Below are positions 17,750 to 28,000 of a stretch of 64,000 nt of DNA, piece by piece. The stretch lies in contig NZ_LODL01000010.1 in NCBI RefSeq assembly GCF_001551835.1, positions 62,570-126,569 of the forward strand. Direction: 5' to 3'. The notes below the pieces were generated by a model. The model saw only the letters and a program-made list of their open reading frames with translations. It was not told where the DNA came from and searched no databases. The position numbers and the translations under genes were made by a program. The DNA is from Dechloromonas denitrificans. Its GTDB lineage: Bacteria; Pseudomonadota; Gammaproteobacteria; Burkholderiales; Rhodocyclaceae. Each line of letters begins with the position of its first letter. The first letter of the stretch is position 1.

Positions 17750-18216
17750 GCACACTGATCGATCAGCCGTTGCTGACGACGGTCAGCAACGAGGCCCGGC
17801 TGGCGCCGCGCCGCCGCAAGAACCGCAACTTCCATCCGGCCGACGATTATCCGGGGCATCGCCTGCTCAACGGCATCGAGCCCGATTCCTACGTGATGCC
17901 GCATTGCCATTACGATCCGCACAAGGATGAAACCATCCTCTGCCTGCGCGGCCGCCTGGGCGTTGTCCTTTTTTGCCCTTCTGGCGAGGTCGACCGCAGC
18001 ATTGTGCTGGCACCGGCCGGTGAGGTGGTCGGCATCGATATTCCGCACGGTGTTTTCCATACGGTGCTGGCCCTGGACAGTGGTACGGTGTTTTTCGAAG
18101 CCAAGGCCGGCCCCTATGTGCCGCTGAGTCTTGCGGAAAGGGCGGCGTGGGCCCCGGCCGAGGGCTCGCCCGAGGTGGCGCCTTACCTGGCCGCGCTGCA
18201 CCGCCTGTTCGCGTGA
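17746..18216 (+). CDS. WbuC-type cupin fold metalloprotein
   Basis: A 156-residue cupin. Metal ligands are suggested by MPHCHYDPHKDET (His residues about 47, 49 and 53, Glu about 56) and a later IPHGVFHT. It matches the WbuC family, named from O-antigen clusters but also found alone, with no well-established reaction. The start at 17746 overlaps the dnaE stop by four bases (ATGA), so it is translated together with dnaE although no functional link is known. Its stop is two bases from the stop of the convergent hybrid kinase gene. Confidence 0.82.
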   Translation: MSTLIDQPLLTTVSNEARLAPRRRKNRNFHPADDYPGHRLLNGIEPDSYVMPHCHYDPHKDETILCLRGRLGVVLFCPSGEVDRSIVLAPAGEVVGIDIPHGVFHTVLALDSGTVFFEAKAGPYVPLSLAERAAWAPAEGSPEVAPYLAALHRLFA

Positions 18217-18217
18217 A

Positions 18218-20338
18218 CTAGTGGCGCGTTTCCAGCCAGTGCAGCAGTAGTTTGTAAAGCAGGCTCGGGTCGACCGGCTTGCCGATGTGGTCGCTCATGC
18301 CGGCCTTCAGGCATAGCTGGCGGTCTTCCTCGAAGGCATTGGCGGTCATCGCGATGATCGGTGTCCGGACATGCGCCGGCAGTTGCCGGATCAGCCGGGT
18401 CGCTTCAATGCCATCCATCACCGGCATCTGCATGTCCATCAGGATCAGGTCGTAGGCGTTGCGGCCGGCCAGGTCGACGGCTTCGCGACCATTGCCGGCA
18501 GTGTCGATCGACCAGCCGATATCGTGCAGGATGGCCAGTGCGACTTCCATGTTGATCGGGTTGTCTTCGGCGATCAGCAACCGGGTGCGGCCAAAGCGCT
18601 GGCGCAGGTCCTGCTCGGCCGCCTGCGATACGGCGCCGGCCGTTTGCCGGGTGTCGGCCTCCTTGATCGGCAGCAGCGGAATGGCGCACCAGAAGCGGCT
18701 GCCCTGCCCCAACTCGCTGTCGACGCCGATCTGGCCGCCCATCAGTTCGCTGAGACGGCGGCAGATGGCGAGCCCTAGGCCGGTGCCGCCGAACTGGCGC
18801 GTCGTCGACATGTCGGCCTGTTCAAAGGCCTGGAACAGCCGATCCCGGCTCTCCGGCGGGATGCCGATGCCGGTGTCGATGACTTCCAGGCGCAGCCAGG
18901 CGATGGCCGGGCTTTCCTCGCTGATCTCGGCGCGGACGGTGATGCTGCCGGCCCTGGTGAATTTGATCGCATTGCTCAGCAGGTTGAGCGCGATCTGCTT
19001 GAGTTGCAGGGGGGCGCCGAGAAACAGGTGGTCGAGGCCGGGGGCGATTTCGCAATGCAGTGCGAGCTGTTTGGCCTGCCATTTGTCGGCCAGCGACTGG
19101 ATGGCATCTTCGAGCAGACGTTTGGCGTTGAACTCGCGTTGCTCGATCTGCAGCTTGCCGGATTCGATTTTCGAGATGTCGAGAATGTTGTTGATGATGT
19201 CGAGCAGATGGTCGGCCGAGTGCGTGATCTGCGCCAGCTGGTGCTGGGTCTCGCTGTCGCTGGCGTGTTTGCGGAGTTGATGCGTGAAGCCGATGATGGC
19301 ATTCATCGGCGTGCGGATTTCGTGGCTCATGTTGGCGACGAAGGCACTCTTCGCCCGACTGGCCTGTTCCGCTTCATTCTTGGCGCCGACCAGTTCCGAA
19401 GTGCGCTCGGCCACCCGGCGTTCGAGCAGGGCGCGTTCGGCTTCCAGTTCGGCGGTGTTGCGCTGCAACTCTCTGACCACATCGCTCAGGCTGCGGTCGC
19501 GCTCCTCGATGGTTCCGGCCATCTCGTTGAACGACCTGGCCAGCGTGCCGATCTCGTCGCTGGCCTGCTCGTCGCTGCGGGCCTTGAAGTTGCCGGCGGC
19601 AAAATCGCCGGCCTTGGCCTCCAGGTTGGCCAGGCGCCGGGCAACCTGACGCGAGATCAGCCAGCCGAGGGCGAGAAAAACGATGCCGAAGCCCAGCATC
19701 TGGTTGAACAGGTTGCCGAGCCAGAGTTGCTGGGTGCGTTCGCGGACATCGCGCAAGGGAATCTTGATGCTCATCACGCCGCGCAGGTCGCCCAGCTTGT
19801 AGTCATAGGCCTGGTCATACTGGCGACGGATCGTTTCCGGAGCGCTCTCGCGGCTGCCGTGGCATTGCAGGCAGTAGGCCTCAACCCAGATCGGGCTGGT
19901 GAAGTGGAAGTAGCGCTCGCCCTGGGCGCCGCCGATTTCCTGCTTGAACTCGCTGTCCTTCGGGTGGCTGCGAAACCATTCGATGGCCCGCATTTCATCG
20001 GCATCGGCCTGGTTGGCCGGATTGCGCGGCGTATCCGAGACATTGTTGAAAATCAGGCCGCCTTTCGACCAGTTCTGCAGATCGGCCGATATGCGCGACA
20101 TGGCGTGGGCCGGCAGAAAGCCGAGCGTCTTGTCGGTCAACTCGATGCCGCTGTCGATGAACTGATGGTGATAGACGCGGCGTACCGCCATCAGCGTCGC
20201 GCGCAGGTTCAGCGCTTCCTGATAGGCGCTCTGCTCGACGTAGCGTTCGAGCTTGTAATAGTTGAGGGCGAGGCTCAAAGCCAGCGAGGCAAGCATCAGC
20301 CCCCCCATCCAGAGCCAGATCTTGGCCCGGAGTTTCAT
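18218..20338 (-). CDS. Hybrid histidine kinase with heme-c-motif sensor domain
   Basis: A 706-residue kinase. The first membrane helix (about 8-26) and second (about 205-228) flank a periplasmic Tll0287/DUF3365-like domain with C156-L-Q-C159-H160, a heme-c binding motif. Then come HAMP (about 228-285), a coiled coil, HisKA with H339 (ANMSHEIRTPMNAIIGF), an ATPase domain (DTGIGIP, GTGLGLAICRRL) and a C-terminal receiver with acceptor D635 (LILMDMQMPVMDG). The sensor type matches the GGDEF-EAL protein at 7969. Phosphate is expected to pass H339 to D635 and on to an unknown Hpt protein. A perfect FNR-type box lies 79 bases upstream, so expression is probably switched by oxygen. Confidence 0.93.
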   Translation of the reverse strand: MKLRAKIWLWMGGLMLASLALSLALNYYKLERYVEQSAYQEALNLRATLMAVRRVYHHQFIDSGIELTDKTLGFLPAHAMSRISADLQNWSKGGLIFNNVSDTPRNPANQADADEMRAIEWFRSHPKDSEFKQEIGGAQGERYFHFTSPIWVEAYCLQCHGSRESAPETIRRQYDQAYDYKLGDLRGVMSIKIPLRDVRERTQQLWLGNLFNQMLGFGIVFLALGWLISRQVARRLANLEAKAGDFAAGNFKARSDEQASDEIGTLARSFNEMAGTIEERDRSLSDVVRELQRNTAELEAERALLERRVAERTSELVGAKNEAEQASRAKSAFVANMSHEIRTPMNAIIGFTHQLRKHASDSETQHQLAQITHSADHLLDIINNILDISKIESGKLQIEQREFNAKRLLEDAIQSLADKWQAKQLALHCEIAPGLDHLFLGAPLQLKQIALNLLSNAIKFTRAGSITVRAEISEESPAIAWLRLEVIDTGIGIPPESRDRLFQAFEQADMSTTRQFGGTGLGLAICRRLSELMGGQIGVDSELGQGSRFWCAIPLLPIKEADTRQTAGAVSQAAEQDLRQRFGRTRLLIAEDNPINMEVALAILHDIGWSIDTAGNGREAVDLAGRNAYDLILMDMQMPVMDGIEATRLIRQLPAHVRTPIIAMTANAFEEDRQLCLKAGMSDHIGKPVDPSLLYKLLLHWLETRH

Positions 20339-20387
20339 GCCGTCCTTCGGCAGGGGGAGGGGAGGGATATTGCTTCTGGCATCAGCG

Positions 20388-20393
20388 CATTGT
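20388..20393 (-). promoter_or_regulatory. Candidate -10 of hybrid kinase promoter
   Basis: On the minus strand GACAAT matches TATAAT at four of six positions and its centre is about 33 bases from the centre of the FNR-type box, the spacing of a class II FNR-activated promoter. Confidence 0.4.
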
Positions 20394-20416
20394 CATGCGC
20401 CAGGGATTTATATAAT

Positions 20417-20430
20417 TTGATGAATATCAA
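20417..20430. promoter_or_regulatory. Perfect FNR/Anr-type box
   Basis: TTGAT-GAAT-ATCAA matches the FNR/CRP-family anaerobic consensus TTGAT-N4-ATCAA at every defined base. It lies in the 115-base AT-rich spacer between the chemoreceptor stop (20454) and the hybrid kinase start (20338), both on the minus strand, so the kinase is the likely target. Confidence 0.75.
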
Positions 20431-20453
20431 ATACAGTATGGAAGTGTTTGATT

Positions 20454-21971
20454 TCAAACGACCATGTCGGATTTGAAGCCGATGCGAACCGCACCCCAGT
20501 GCCGGCCGTTGATGACAATCGGCATCGAGAGGTCGTTGAGGATTTCGCCGGTGTCGCGGACATAGGTCTGGAACAACGAGGACTTCTGGTTGCGGGCCAG
20601 TTTGATGCCGACCGGGTCGTTGAAGATCCGCTTGTGCCGGCACTTGGTCAGGTCGATCGCCGGATCGCCGCTCGGGGCATTCGAGAAGATGCCGTTGTGG
20701 GCCGGCGCGTAGCCGTTGCTGTCGACGGCCAGCGAGTAGGTCAGCCCCGGCACGTCGCGCAACGTGTCGTCGTACAGACGGGTCAGTTCGCTGTCGCACT
20801 GGCCGTCGTAGGCTGTCGTGAACCGTTTGGGGTTCGAGCCGGGGATATCCTTGTAGGCCTGGTCGAAAACATTGACGCCGCGTTCGGCCAGGCGCTGCAG
20901 GATGCCGGCCACGTCGTCGCGGAAGGCGGCGCACTTGTCGTGCAGCGTATCGAACTTGCTGTTGCCAGTGCGGAAATCGGCCAGCGTGCATTGCAGGTCT
21001 TCAGTCGATTCGCGCAGGGTTTTCGCCGAATCCAGACACTGCTTCATGCGGCCGGAGATATCGAGCGAATGATTGCGGATTTCCTCAACCTCGCCGTGGA
21101 TCGTCTGATTGCTCTCGCGCAGGTTGTAGATGGCGGAAGAAATCGTCGACAACTGCTCGGTCGTCTGCCGGAAGTCGCCCACCATTGTGGTCAGGTCGGC
21201 GGCCGAGGTTTCGATGTATTCGTTGGCACGGGTCACCTCGCCGACGATGGTCTGGGTCTTGGCCGAAGTGTCGGAAACGAGATTGATCATCGACTGGGTA
21301 TTCTGGCCAATGACCTGGGTTGCCGTCTTGACCTTTTCCGCCAGTTTTCGCACTTCGTCGGCGACCACGGCAAAGCCGCGCCCGGCTTCGCCGGCCCGGG
21401 CCGCCTCGATCGCCGCGTTGAGGGCGAGCAGGTTGGTCTGGTCGGAAATATCGTTGATCAGCGAAACGATTTCGTTGATCTTCATCGAACTGGTGTGCAG
21501 TTCACCGACCGTGGACGAGAAGTGCTCGATATGCTGGTTGGTCGAGCGCATCGTGCTCGCCACGGTTTCCATCTGGGTCAGCGAGCGCTGCGCGAGATCG
21601 AGATTGTTCTTGGTCGAGGCCTGGATGGCATCGGAGTTGGTAGCGACTTCGCCGACCGCCATATTGACCCGGTTGCTCGATTCAAAAACAGCGCTGGCCA
21701 GCGCTTCCTGGCGCCGCACCGCGTCGTCGGTCAGTTGCACCAGGTGGTTCATGCGGGCGGCGTCGGCGGCAATGCTGACGCTGCGTTCGCGGGCGTGGGA
21801 GATCAGGCCGCGGACGCGGCTGAAAAAGCGGTTGATATTGGCCGAAATGCGTCCTTCGGCATCGTGGCCAGTGGTGCCGACGGTCAGCGAGAGATCGGCG
21901 CTACCTTCGGCAATGGCGGCCAGGTCGCGGTCGATCTTGTTGAGCGAGGCGCTTTTTCCAAACAAGCCCAT
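20454..21971 (-). CDS. Soluble methyl-accepting chemotaxis protein
   Basis: A 505-residue chemoreceptor without any membrane helix. The start at 21971 ([12 protein letters not shown]) follows AGGAGA by six bases; the longer frame overlaps the upstream gene. Residues about 1-60 are HAMP-like, then the antiparallel coiled coil with the highly conserved tip [22 protein letters not shown], which contacts CheA and CheW. After the coiled coil a C-terminal domain of about 150 residues (around [14 protein letters not shown] to [10 protein letters not shown]) looks like a Cache/PAS-type sensor. A cytoplasmic receptor with the sensor at the C-terminus would monitor an internal signal such as energy or redox state. 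Confidence 0.9.
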   Translation of the reverse strand: MGLFGKSASLNKIDRDLAAIAEGSADLSLTVGTTGHDAEGRISANINRFFSRVRGLISHARERSVSIAADAARMNHLVQLTDDAVRRQEALASAVFESSNRVNMAVGEVATNSDAIQASTKNNLDLAQRSLTQMETVASTMRSTNQHIEHFSSTVGELHTSSMKINEIVSLINDISDQTNLLALNAAIEAARAGEAGRGFAVVADEVRKLAEKVKTATQVIGQNTQSMINLVSDTSAKTQTIVGEVTRANEYIETSAADLTTMVGDFRQTTEQLSTISSAIYNLRESNQTIHGEVEEIRNHSLDISGRMKQCLDSAKTLRESTEDLQCTLADFRTGNSKFDTLHDKCAAFRDDVAGILQRLAERGVNVFDQAYKDIPGSNPKRFTTAYDGQCDSELTRLYDDTLRDVPGLTYSLAVDSNGYAPAHNGIFSNAPSGDPAIDLTKCRHKRIFNDPVGIKLARNQKSSLFQTYVRDTGEILNDLSMPIVINGRHWGAVRIGFKSDMVV

Positions 21972-22039
21972 GAATGTCTCCTGCGTATATTTTTTTTGAG
22001 GCCGGCCCGACTGGCGGCAAAGAGGGGCGGCTGAATGGC

Positions 22040-22064
22040 AAAACAGCACCTGGAAGGTGCTGTT
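22040..22064 (-). terminator. Terminator after HTH-receiver gene
   Basis: Nine-base perfect stem (22042-22050 with 22056-22064), five-base loop, and a short T run on the minus strand. It separates the HTH-receiver gene from the chemoreceptor gene. Confidence 0.6.
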
Positions 22065-22071
22065 CGTTCGG

Positions 22072-22662
22072 TCAGTAGGGGCGCTGGCGGGCGGCCAGTC
22101 GGCCGAGCAGGAAACCCTTGATTTCGTGGAAGGGAATCGGCTTGCCAAAAATGGTGACATCGGCCGGGACACCCTTATGGAGGACTTCTTCGCGGTCGAT
22201 GGCGCTGACGACGATGATGTCCATGCGGGCAAGGTCCGGGTTGGCGCGTAGATGACGGATCATTTCGAAACCGTCCATGCCCGGCATCATCAGGTCGGCG
22301 ATCAGGATGTCGGGGGCATTCTGGCCGACTTGCATCAGACCTTCGAACCCGTTATTGACCAGGCGCAGCTTGATCGGCAGGTTCCAGTGTTCGAAGGTGG
22401 CGCGGTACAGCGCCTGCAGGGTCGGGTCGTCTTCGGCAATCAGGACGTCGAGTTGGCCGCCGCTTTCCTGGACGCTCGGGGTCAGGGTCCGGCGGCGGGC
22501 CAGCATGGCCTCGACCGAGGCGGTCGGGATGCGGCGATGGCCGCCCGCTGTCTTCCAGGCCTCCAGCGCGCCGCTCTCCACCATGTTCTGCACAGTGCCC
22601 AGAGAAACACCAAGGCGCAGTGCCGCCTGGCGGGTGCTGAGGAATTCCGAGTCGGCCATCAT
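22072..22662 (-). CDS. Response regulator with N-terminal MerR/excisionase-type HTH
   Basis: A 196-residue protein with domains in unusual order: residues about 6-55 form an excisionase/MerR-like helix-turn-helix ([23 protein letters not shown]... TAGGHRRIP), and residues about 72-190 form a receiver with the acidic pair ED and acceptor Asp in [13 protein letters not shown]. Most response regulators have the receiver first. The switch lysine is present in FGKPIPF. It could be the DNA-binding partner of one of the neighbouring sensor proteins, since the hybrid kinase and chemoreceptor genes follow on the same strand. A terminator separates it from the chemoreceptor gene. Confidence 0.85.
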   Translation of the reverse strand: MMADSEFLSTRQAALRLGVSLGTVQNMVESGALEAWKTAGGHRRIPTASVEAMLARRRTLTPSVQESGGQLDVLIAEDDPTLQALYRATFEHWNLPIKLRLVNNGFEGLMQVGQNAPDILIADLMMPGMDGFEMIRHLRANPDLARMDIIVVSAIDREEVLHKGVPADVTIFGKPIPFHEIKGFLLGRLAARQRPY

Positions 22663-22720
22663 TTTTCCAGAATTGCAAAAGTGCTAAATTCTAGCCCCTT
22701 CCGGCCTGTTTTTGTAGCGT

Positions 22721-22755
22721 AAAAAAACCCCGATTAACAAGTAGTAATCGGGGTT
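22721..22755 (-). terminator. Terminator after peroxiredoxin gene
   Basis: Eleven-base perfect stem (22726-22736 with 22745-22755) and, on the minus strand, a run of seven T. It lies 42 bases beyond the peroxiredoxin stop. Confidence 0.92.
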
Positions 22756-22796
22756 GGCGGAAAGCGCACCGTCCAGCGGTGCGATTTCAGTGTCTT

Positions 22797-23396
22797 TTAC
22801 AGCTTCCTGGCGTTCTTTGCCAGGTAGGCGGCAACGCCTTCGGTCGAGGCGACCATGCCGGGCTTGCCCTTGTTCCAGCCGGCCGGGCAGACTTCGCCAT
22901 GCTCTTCGAAGAATTGCAGGGCATCGACCATGCGCAGCATTTCGTCGATGTTGCGACCGAGCGGCAGCATATTGACGACCTGATGCATGACGACGCCATC
23001 CTTGTCGATCAGGAAGGAACCGCGCAGCGCAACGCCGGCTTCTTCGAGTTCGACGTCATAGGCGCGGCAGATGTCGTGCTTGATGTCGGCGACCAGCGGA
23101 TAGCCGACCTGGCCGATGCCGCCGTCCTTGACTGCGGTGTTCTTCCAGGCCAGGTGGGTGAACTGGGAATCGATGGAAACGCCGATCACTTCGACGCCGC
23201 GCTGCTTGAATTCTTCCAGGCGGTGATCGAAGGCGATCAGTTCGGATGGGCAGACGAAGGTGAAGTCGAGCGGGTAGAAGAACAGGACAACCGGCTTGCC
23301 CTTGAAGTGGGAGAGCGTCAGGTCCTTGATTTCATTGTTGCCGTAGACGGCAGTGGCGGTGAAGTCGGGGGCTGGCTTGCCAACGAGAACGGCCAT
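22797..23396 (-). CDS. 2-Cys peroxiredoxin (AhpC/Prx1 type)
   Basis: A 199-residue typical 2-Cys peroxiredoxin. The peroxidatic cysteine is C49 in DFTFVCPSE, the resolving cysteine is C170 in EVCPAGW, and the C-terminal YLAKNARKL tail is the kind that makes these enzymes sensitive to overoxidation. It reduces hydrogen peroxide and organic peroxides with thioredoxin or AhpF; neither is encoded nearby. The start at 23396 follows AAGGAG by six bases, excluding the longer frame. It is divergent from the DAB-type locus and ends in a strong terminator. Confidence 0.95.
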   Translation of the reverse strand: MAVLVGKPAPDFTATAVYGNNEIKDLTLSHFKGKPVVLFFYPLDFTFVCPSELIAFDHRLEEFKQRGVEVIGVSIDSQFTHLAWKNTAVKDGGIGQVGYPLVADIKHDICRAYDVELEEAGVALRGSFLIDKDGVVMHQVVNMLPLGRNIDEMLRMVDALQFFEEHGEVCPAGWNKGKPGMVASTEGVAAYLAKNARKL

Positions 23397-23482
23397 GGTG
23401 ATCTCCTTATGATGATTTGATCTGGGGTTGGGGTAAGCGGCGAATTTAGCGAAGGCCCGTTTTGCTGTCAAACCGGCCGGGC

Positions 23483-23513
23483 TTGCCAGCAAGCGCGTTG
23501 GCACTGGCATAAT
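23483..23513 (+). promoter_or_regulatory. Candidate promoter of the DAB-type operon
   Basis: TTGCCA at 23483-23488 and an extended -10 TGGCATAAT at 23505-23513 precede the first gene of the locus; spacing between the hexamers is 19 bases, slightly long. I looked for a sigma-54 site here and did not find the -12 GC. Confidence 0.35.
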
Positions 23514-23562
23514 CACAAAATCAAAATAATGACGGTTGCCAAAACCGGTGGAGGGGTGGGGC

Positions 23563-25008
23563 GTGTTGAAGGTGCTGGTTTTCATGCCGGTGCTGGGGGC
23601 GGCGGCGGTGGCTGTGCTGCCGGCCCGGCGCGCCTTGCCGCTGTGGCAGCTGACGATGCTGTTCGCGCTGGCGGCGCTGGCCTATGTCGGCTGGCTGGCG
23701 GCGCGCTTCGACCCGGCCGGTGCGGCGATCCAGATGTTGGACAGCCGGGCCTGGAATGCCCGGCTCGGCACCTACTTCGCCCTCGGCGTCGATGGCATTT
23801 CGCTGGCCATGCTGCTGTTGACCGCCTTGCTCAGCCTGGTAGCCGTGCTCGTGTCGCGGCGGATGGAGGCGGGGGCGCGGCTCTATTTCGTCCTTGTCCT
23901 GCTTCTCGAATCGGCGATGTTCGGCGTGTTCACCGCTCGCGACTGGTCGCTGTTCTATGTCTTCTGGGAGGCGACGCTGTTGCCGCTGTTCTTCCTGATC
24001 GACCGTCTGGGCGGCCCGAACCGGCAGAAGGCGGCGCTCAATTTCTTTCTGTATACGCTGGGCGGTTCGGTCTTCATGCTGGTCGCGCTGCTCTTTCTCT
24101 ATGACGCGGCGCCCGGCCACAGCTTTGCGATGGCCGACATGGCCGAGGGCGGACGAGGCCTGCCGCTGCCGACGCAATTGCTGATCTTCGCCGGCCTGTT
24201 CATCGGCTTCGGCGTCAAGATGCCGGTTTTTCCGCTGCACGGCTGGTTGCCGCTGGCCCACGTCGAGGCGCCGAGCCCGGTCTCCATCCTGCTCTCCGGC
24301 GTGCTGCTCAAAATGGGCGCCTACGGCCTGATCCGCGCCGCCGAAACGCTGCCCGCCGCCTTGCTGGCGACGCAGGACTGGCTGGCCATCCTGGCCTTGA
24401 TCAGCCTGCTCTACGGCGGCATCCTCGCCTGGCGGCAGCAGGACTTGAAGGCGATGGTCGCCTACTCGTCGATCTCGCATATGGGCGTCGTCCTGCTCGG
24501 CATCGCCACGCTGAACGTCACCGGCCTGACCGGCGCGGTGTTCCAGATGGTGGCGCACGGGCTGAGCGCCGGCACCCTGTTCCTGATCGTCGGTCTGCTT
24601 TACCAGCGGACGCACAGCCGCGATCTGGCCGACTACCACTCGCTGCTCGGCCAAGCGCCGCGCTTTGCTTTCTTCATCGCTTTCGCGCTGCTCGCGGCGA
24701 TCGGCCTGCCGGGCAGTGCCGGCTTCATCGCCGAACTGCATGCCCTGCTCGGCGGCTTCGTGCGCTGGGGTGGCTGGGTGCTGCTGCTCGGCCTGGCCAT
24801 GCTGATCGGCGCCGCCTACAGCCTGCGCGTCATCGGTCGCCTGTGCCTGCCGGGCCCGGCAATGGTGCTGGCCGACATGACGCGGACCGAGACAAGTGCC
24901 GCCGCCATCCTCTGCGCCGCGCTGCTGCTGCTCGGCCTGTGGCCGGCGCCGCTGCTCGATCTGGTGGCGGGCAGCGTCGGCCAGCTCAGCCGTTTGTTCG
25001 GGAGTTGA
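23563..25008 (+). CDS. NuoM-like proton-conducting membrane subunit, first of DAB-type locus
   Basis: A 481-residue protein with about 13-14 membrane helices of the complex I antiporter-like family (PF00361). Residues essential in NuoM are recognisable: a membrane Glu in [10 protein letters not shown], Lys in [15 protein letters not shown], Lys in [14 protein letters not shown] and Glu in GFIAEL. I choose the GTG at 23563 because GGAGGGG lies eight bases before it; an upstream TTG (23536) is possible. The stop is one base before the dabA ATG. No other complex I genes are present, so it most likely belongs to the DabA complex and supplies an ion pathway, rather than NADH dehydrogenase. Confidence 0.88.
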   Translation: MLKVLVFMPVLGAAAVAVLPARRALPLWQLTMLFALAALAYVGWLAARFDPAGAAIQMLDSRAWNARLGTYFALGVDGISLAMLLLTALLSLVAVLVSRRMEAGARLYFVLVLLLESAMFGVFTARDWSLFYVFWEATLLPLFFLIDRLGGPNRQKAALNFFLYTLGGSVFMLVALLFLYDAAPGHSFAMADMAEGGRGLPLPTQLLIFAGLFIGFGVKMPVFPLHGWLPLAHVEAPSPVSILLSGVLLKMGAYGLIRAAETLPAALLATQDWLAILALISLLYGGILAWRQQDLKAMVAYSSISHMGVVLLGIATLNVTGLTGAVFQMVAHGLSAGTLFLIVGLLYQRTHSRDLADYHSLLGQAPRFAFFIAFALLAAIGLPGSAGFIAELHALLGGFVRWGGWVLLLGLAMLIGAAYSLRVIGRLCLPGPAMVLADMTRTETSAAAILCAALLLLGLWPAPLLDLVAGSVGQLSRLFGS

Positions 25009-25009
25009 G

Positions 25010-28000
25010 ATGGCGGGCGACCTGGACGATCTGCCGATCCGCGAGCGCCTGCAGCACTGGGTCGAGCACCTCTGCCACATCCTGCCGGCGCAAGCGCCGA
25101 TCCGCGATTTCGTCCATCACAACACGCTGCACGGCTTCCAGCACCTGCCATTCGCGGAAGCCCTGGGCGCCGCCCGGCGCCTGAGCGGGGCCCAGGTCTA
25201 TTGGCCGGAGGCCAACTTTCACGCCGCCTATGCCGCCGGCCGGATCGGCCCCGACGATTTGCAGGCGGCGCTCGACGATGCCGGCCTGGCCGGGCTCGAG
25301 GCGGAAGTGATCCGCGGCCTGCGCCGGCGGGACATCCTGGCGGCCAGCTTGCGCGAGCCGCTGACCCCGCCGACAGCGCATCGCACAGCTTGGGCGGCGC
25401 GCGAAACGGGCGGTTTGGCCGACCCCATTTTTGCCATTTCCGGCACGTTGACCGCAGGCATTGCCGAGGAAGTGCCCGAAACCTGGGAAGGGGCCGCACT
25501 GGCCCGCTGGAACGCCCTTTGCGAGCGGGTCGGTCGGGACTGGACGCTGCGCAGCCTGCTCGAATACCTGAGCGGCGAGGACGTGCTGGAAAAAGTGCGC
25601 AGCAGCTTGCAGCGCCATCTGGCGGCCCATCTCGATCTGGGCGTCGCCGCCTGGCGCAATCCGCAGCAGTGGCAGGGCTTCTTCGCCGCCTGGCGGGCCA
25701 GCGCCGGGCAGGACCTGGCCTGGGAAATCGACGATCTGCACAACGTACGCGAAGAGATCGTTCATCTGCCCGAACAGGCGCTTGATGTGCTGGTCGATGA
25801 ACTGGGTCGCCTGCTGCCCGACGAGCAACTGTGGCCGGGCTACCTCGAACGGCTGGCCCTGGAGCAGCCGGGCTGGGCCGGCATGTTCCTGTGGCGTGAC
25901 CGCAACCCGGGGCGGGGCGACGGCACCGGCGTCGCGATGCTCGACTACCTGGCCGTCCGCGTGTTGCTCGAACGCCTGCTCTGTGAAGACCTGATCCGCC
26001 GGCTGACCGGCGTGCCGATGGGCTTCGACGAACTGCGCGGCTACTTCACCACCGAACTGGCCGAGTTCGCGGTCCGCGACGCGCTGCGCCGGGGCGAGCT
26101 GAACGAAGAATTGCAGCACCGCGCCGCCCGCCTGCTCGAACCGGACGAACATGCCCCGGTGGACGACGCGGCCTGGGCAGCGCTGGCTGCCAGTATCGCG
26201 GCTAGCCGCCAGACAACGGCGCCGGCCGTGGCGGCCCGGCGGCTGGCCGGCCTGCTCGGGCAACTGGCGCTGACCCCGGCTGAAGCGGCCGGCCTGAGCC
26301 CTGACGATGCCATCGCCTTGCTCGCCGCCGCCGACAGCCTGGACGAACTGGCCCGCGGCCAGGTCTGGCTGTTGGCCTACGAACGCCATTACCGCGAACA
26401 GTTGTTCGCCGCGCTGAACGCCAATCAGGCGCGCCAGTACAGCCCGCCGATGCCCTCGGCCCAGGTCATCATGTGCATGGACGACCGTGAGGAAGGGACG
26501 CGTCGGCATCTCGAAGAGATCGCGCCGGATATCGCGACTTACGGCGCCGCCGGCTTTTTCGGCGTGCCGATCTACTGGCAGGGGCTGGACGATGCCGACA
26601 AGACGGCGCTCTGTCCGGTCGTCGTCCAGCCGACGCATCTGGTCCGCGAAACGGCCGAGCCCGGGGCCGAAGCCGCGCTGGCCGCGCATGCCGCTCGCCG
26701 CGAAAAACGGTTGCGCTGGCGCGAGCGGCTCTATCAGACGACGCGTCGCGCCGCATTCGGCGGCCCGCTGCTGAGCAGCCTGGCGGCGGTGCCGGCACTT
26801 GCCGCATTGACCGCGACGACGCTCGCCCCCGGCTGGTTCGGCGAGGCGCTGCAGCGCTGGCGACGCGGCTACGAAGGGCCGGTGGCCAGCCAACTGGCGC
26901 TCAACGCGGTCGGTGATGAAGCCGGCACGCCGAGCGCGCCGCAAGCCGGTTTGAGCGATGCCGAGCAGGTCGACCGCGTCGCTGCCTTCCTGCGCATGAT
27001 CGGCCTGAGCGAAGGCTTCGCGCCGCTCGTCCTGCTGCTCGGCCACGGTTCCGGCAGCCGCAACAATCCGCATCTTGCCGCCTACGACTGCGGTGCCTGT
27101 TCCGGCCGGCACGGCGGGCCGAACGCCCGCGTCTTCGCGGCGATGGCCAACCGCCCCGAGGTCCGGCGCGGCCTGGCCGAACGCGGTGTGTGCATCCCGG
27201 CCAGCAGCTGGTTCGTCGCCGCCGAACACAATACCTGCGACGACGCGATTGCCTGGTATGACCTCGATGACGTGCCCGAGCCTTTCCAGGCGGCACTCGA
27301 CAAACTACTGCAGCAGTTGAACGAAGCCTGCCGGGCGCATGCCGCCGAGCGCTGTCGCCGGCTGGCTTCGGCCCCGTTCAAGCCATCGCCGTGGCAGGCC
27401 CGGCAGCACGTCGTCGGGCGCAGCCACGATATTTCGCAGGCCCGGCCCGAACTCGGCCACGCGACTAATGCCGCCGCCTTCATCGGCCGCCGCCAGATGA
27501 GCCGCGGCCTCTTTCTCGACCGCCGCGTCTTTTTGATTTCCTACGACCCGACCGGCGACGATGATGGCCGCCTGGTCGAAAACATCCTGCTGGCCGCCGG
27601 CCCGGTCGGGGCCGGCATTGCCCTCGAATACTATTTCTCGACGGTCGATAACGAGCGTTTCGGTTGCGGTTCGAAGATCACCCACAACATCACCGGCCTG
27701 TTCGGCGTCATGGAGGGCGCCGATTCCGACCTGCGTACCGGCCTGCCCTGGCAAATGGTCGAGATCCACGAGCCGATGCGTCTGCTCGTCGTCGTCGAAC
27801 AGACGCCGGCGGTGCTGGCGGCCATTCTCCAGCGTCAGCCGCCGCTGCAGGAGCTGATCGACAACGCCTGGATCGTTTTGGCTTCTAAATGCCCGTTTAC
27901 CGCAGGCATCGCGCTGTATTGCCCGCGCCGCGGCTGGTTGCCCTGGTCCGGGTCGGCCGTGCTGCCGCAGGTGGCACAGTCGGCCGCCTGGTTTGCCGGC

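Noticed and set aside
23494-23515. Sigma-54 promoter (TTGGCAC) before the DAB-type operon
   Set aside because: The -24 element looks right, but there is no GC doublet at the required -12 distance.
24986-27229. A 747-codon minus-strand frame opposite dabA
   Set aside because: dabA on the plus strand has conserved zinc ligands and coupled neighbours; the opposite frame is a GC-bias artefact.
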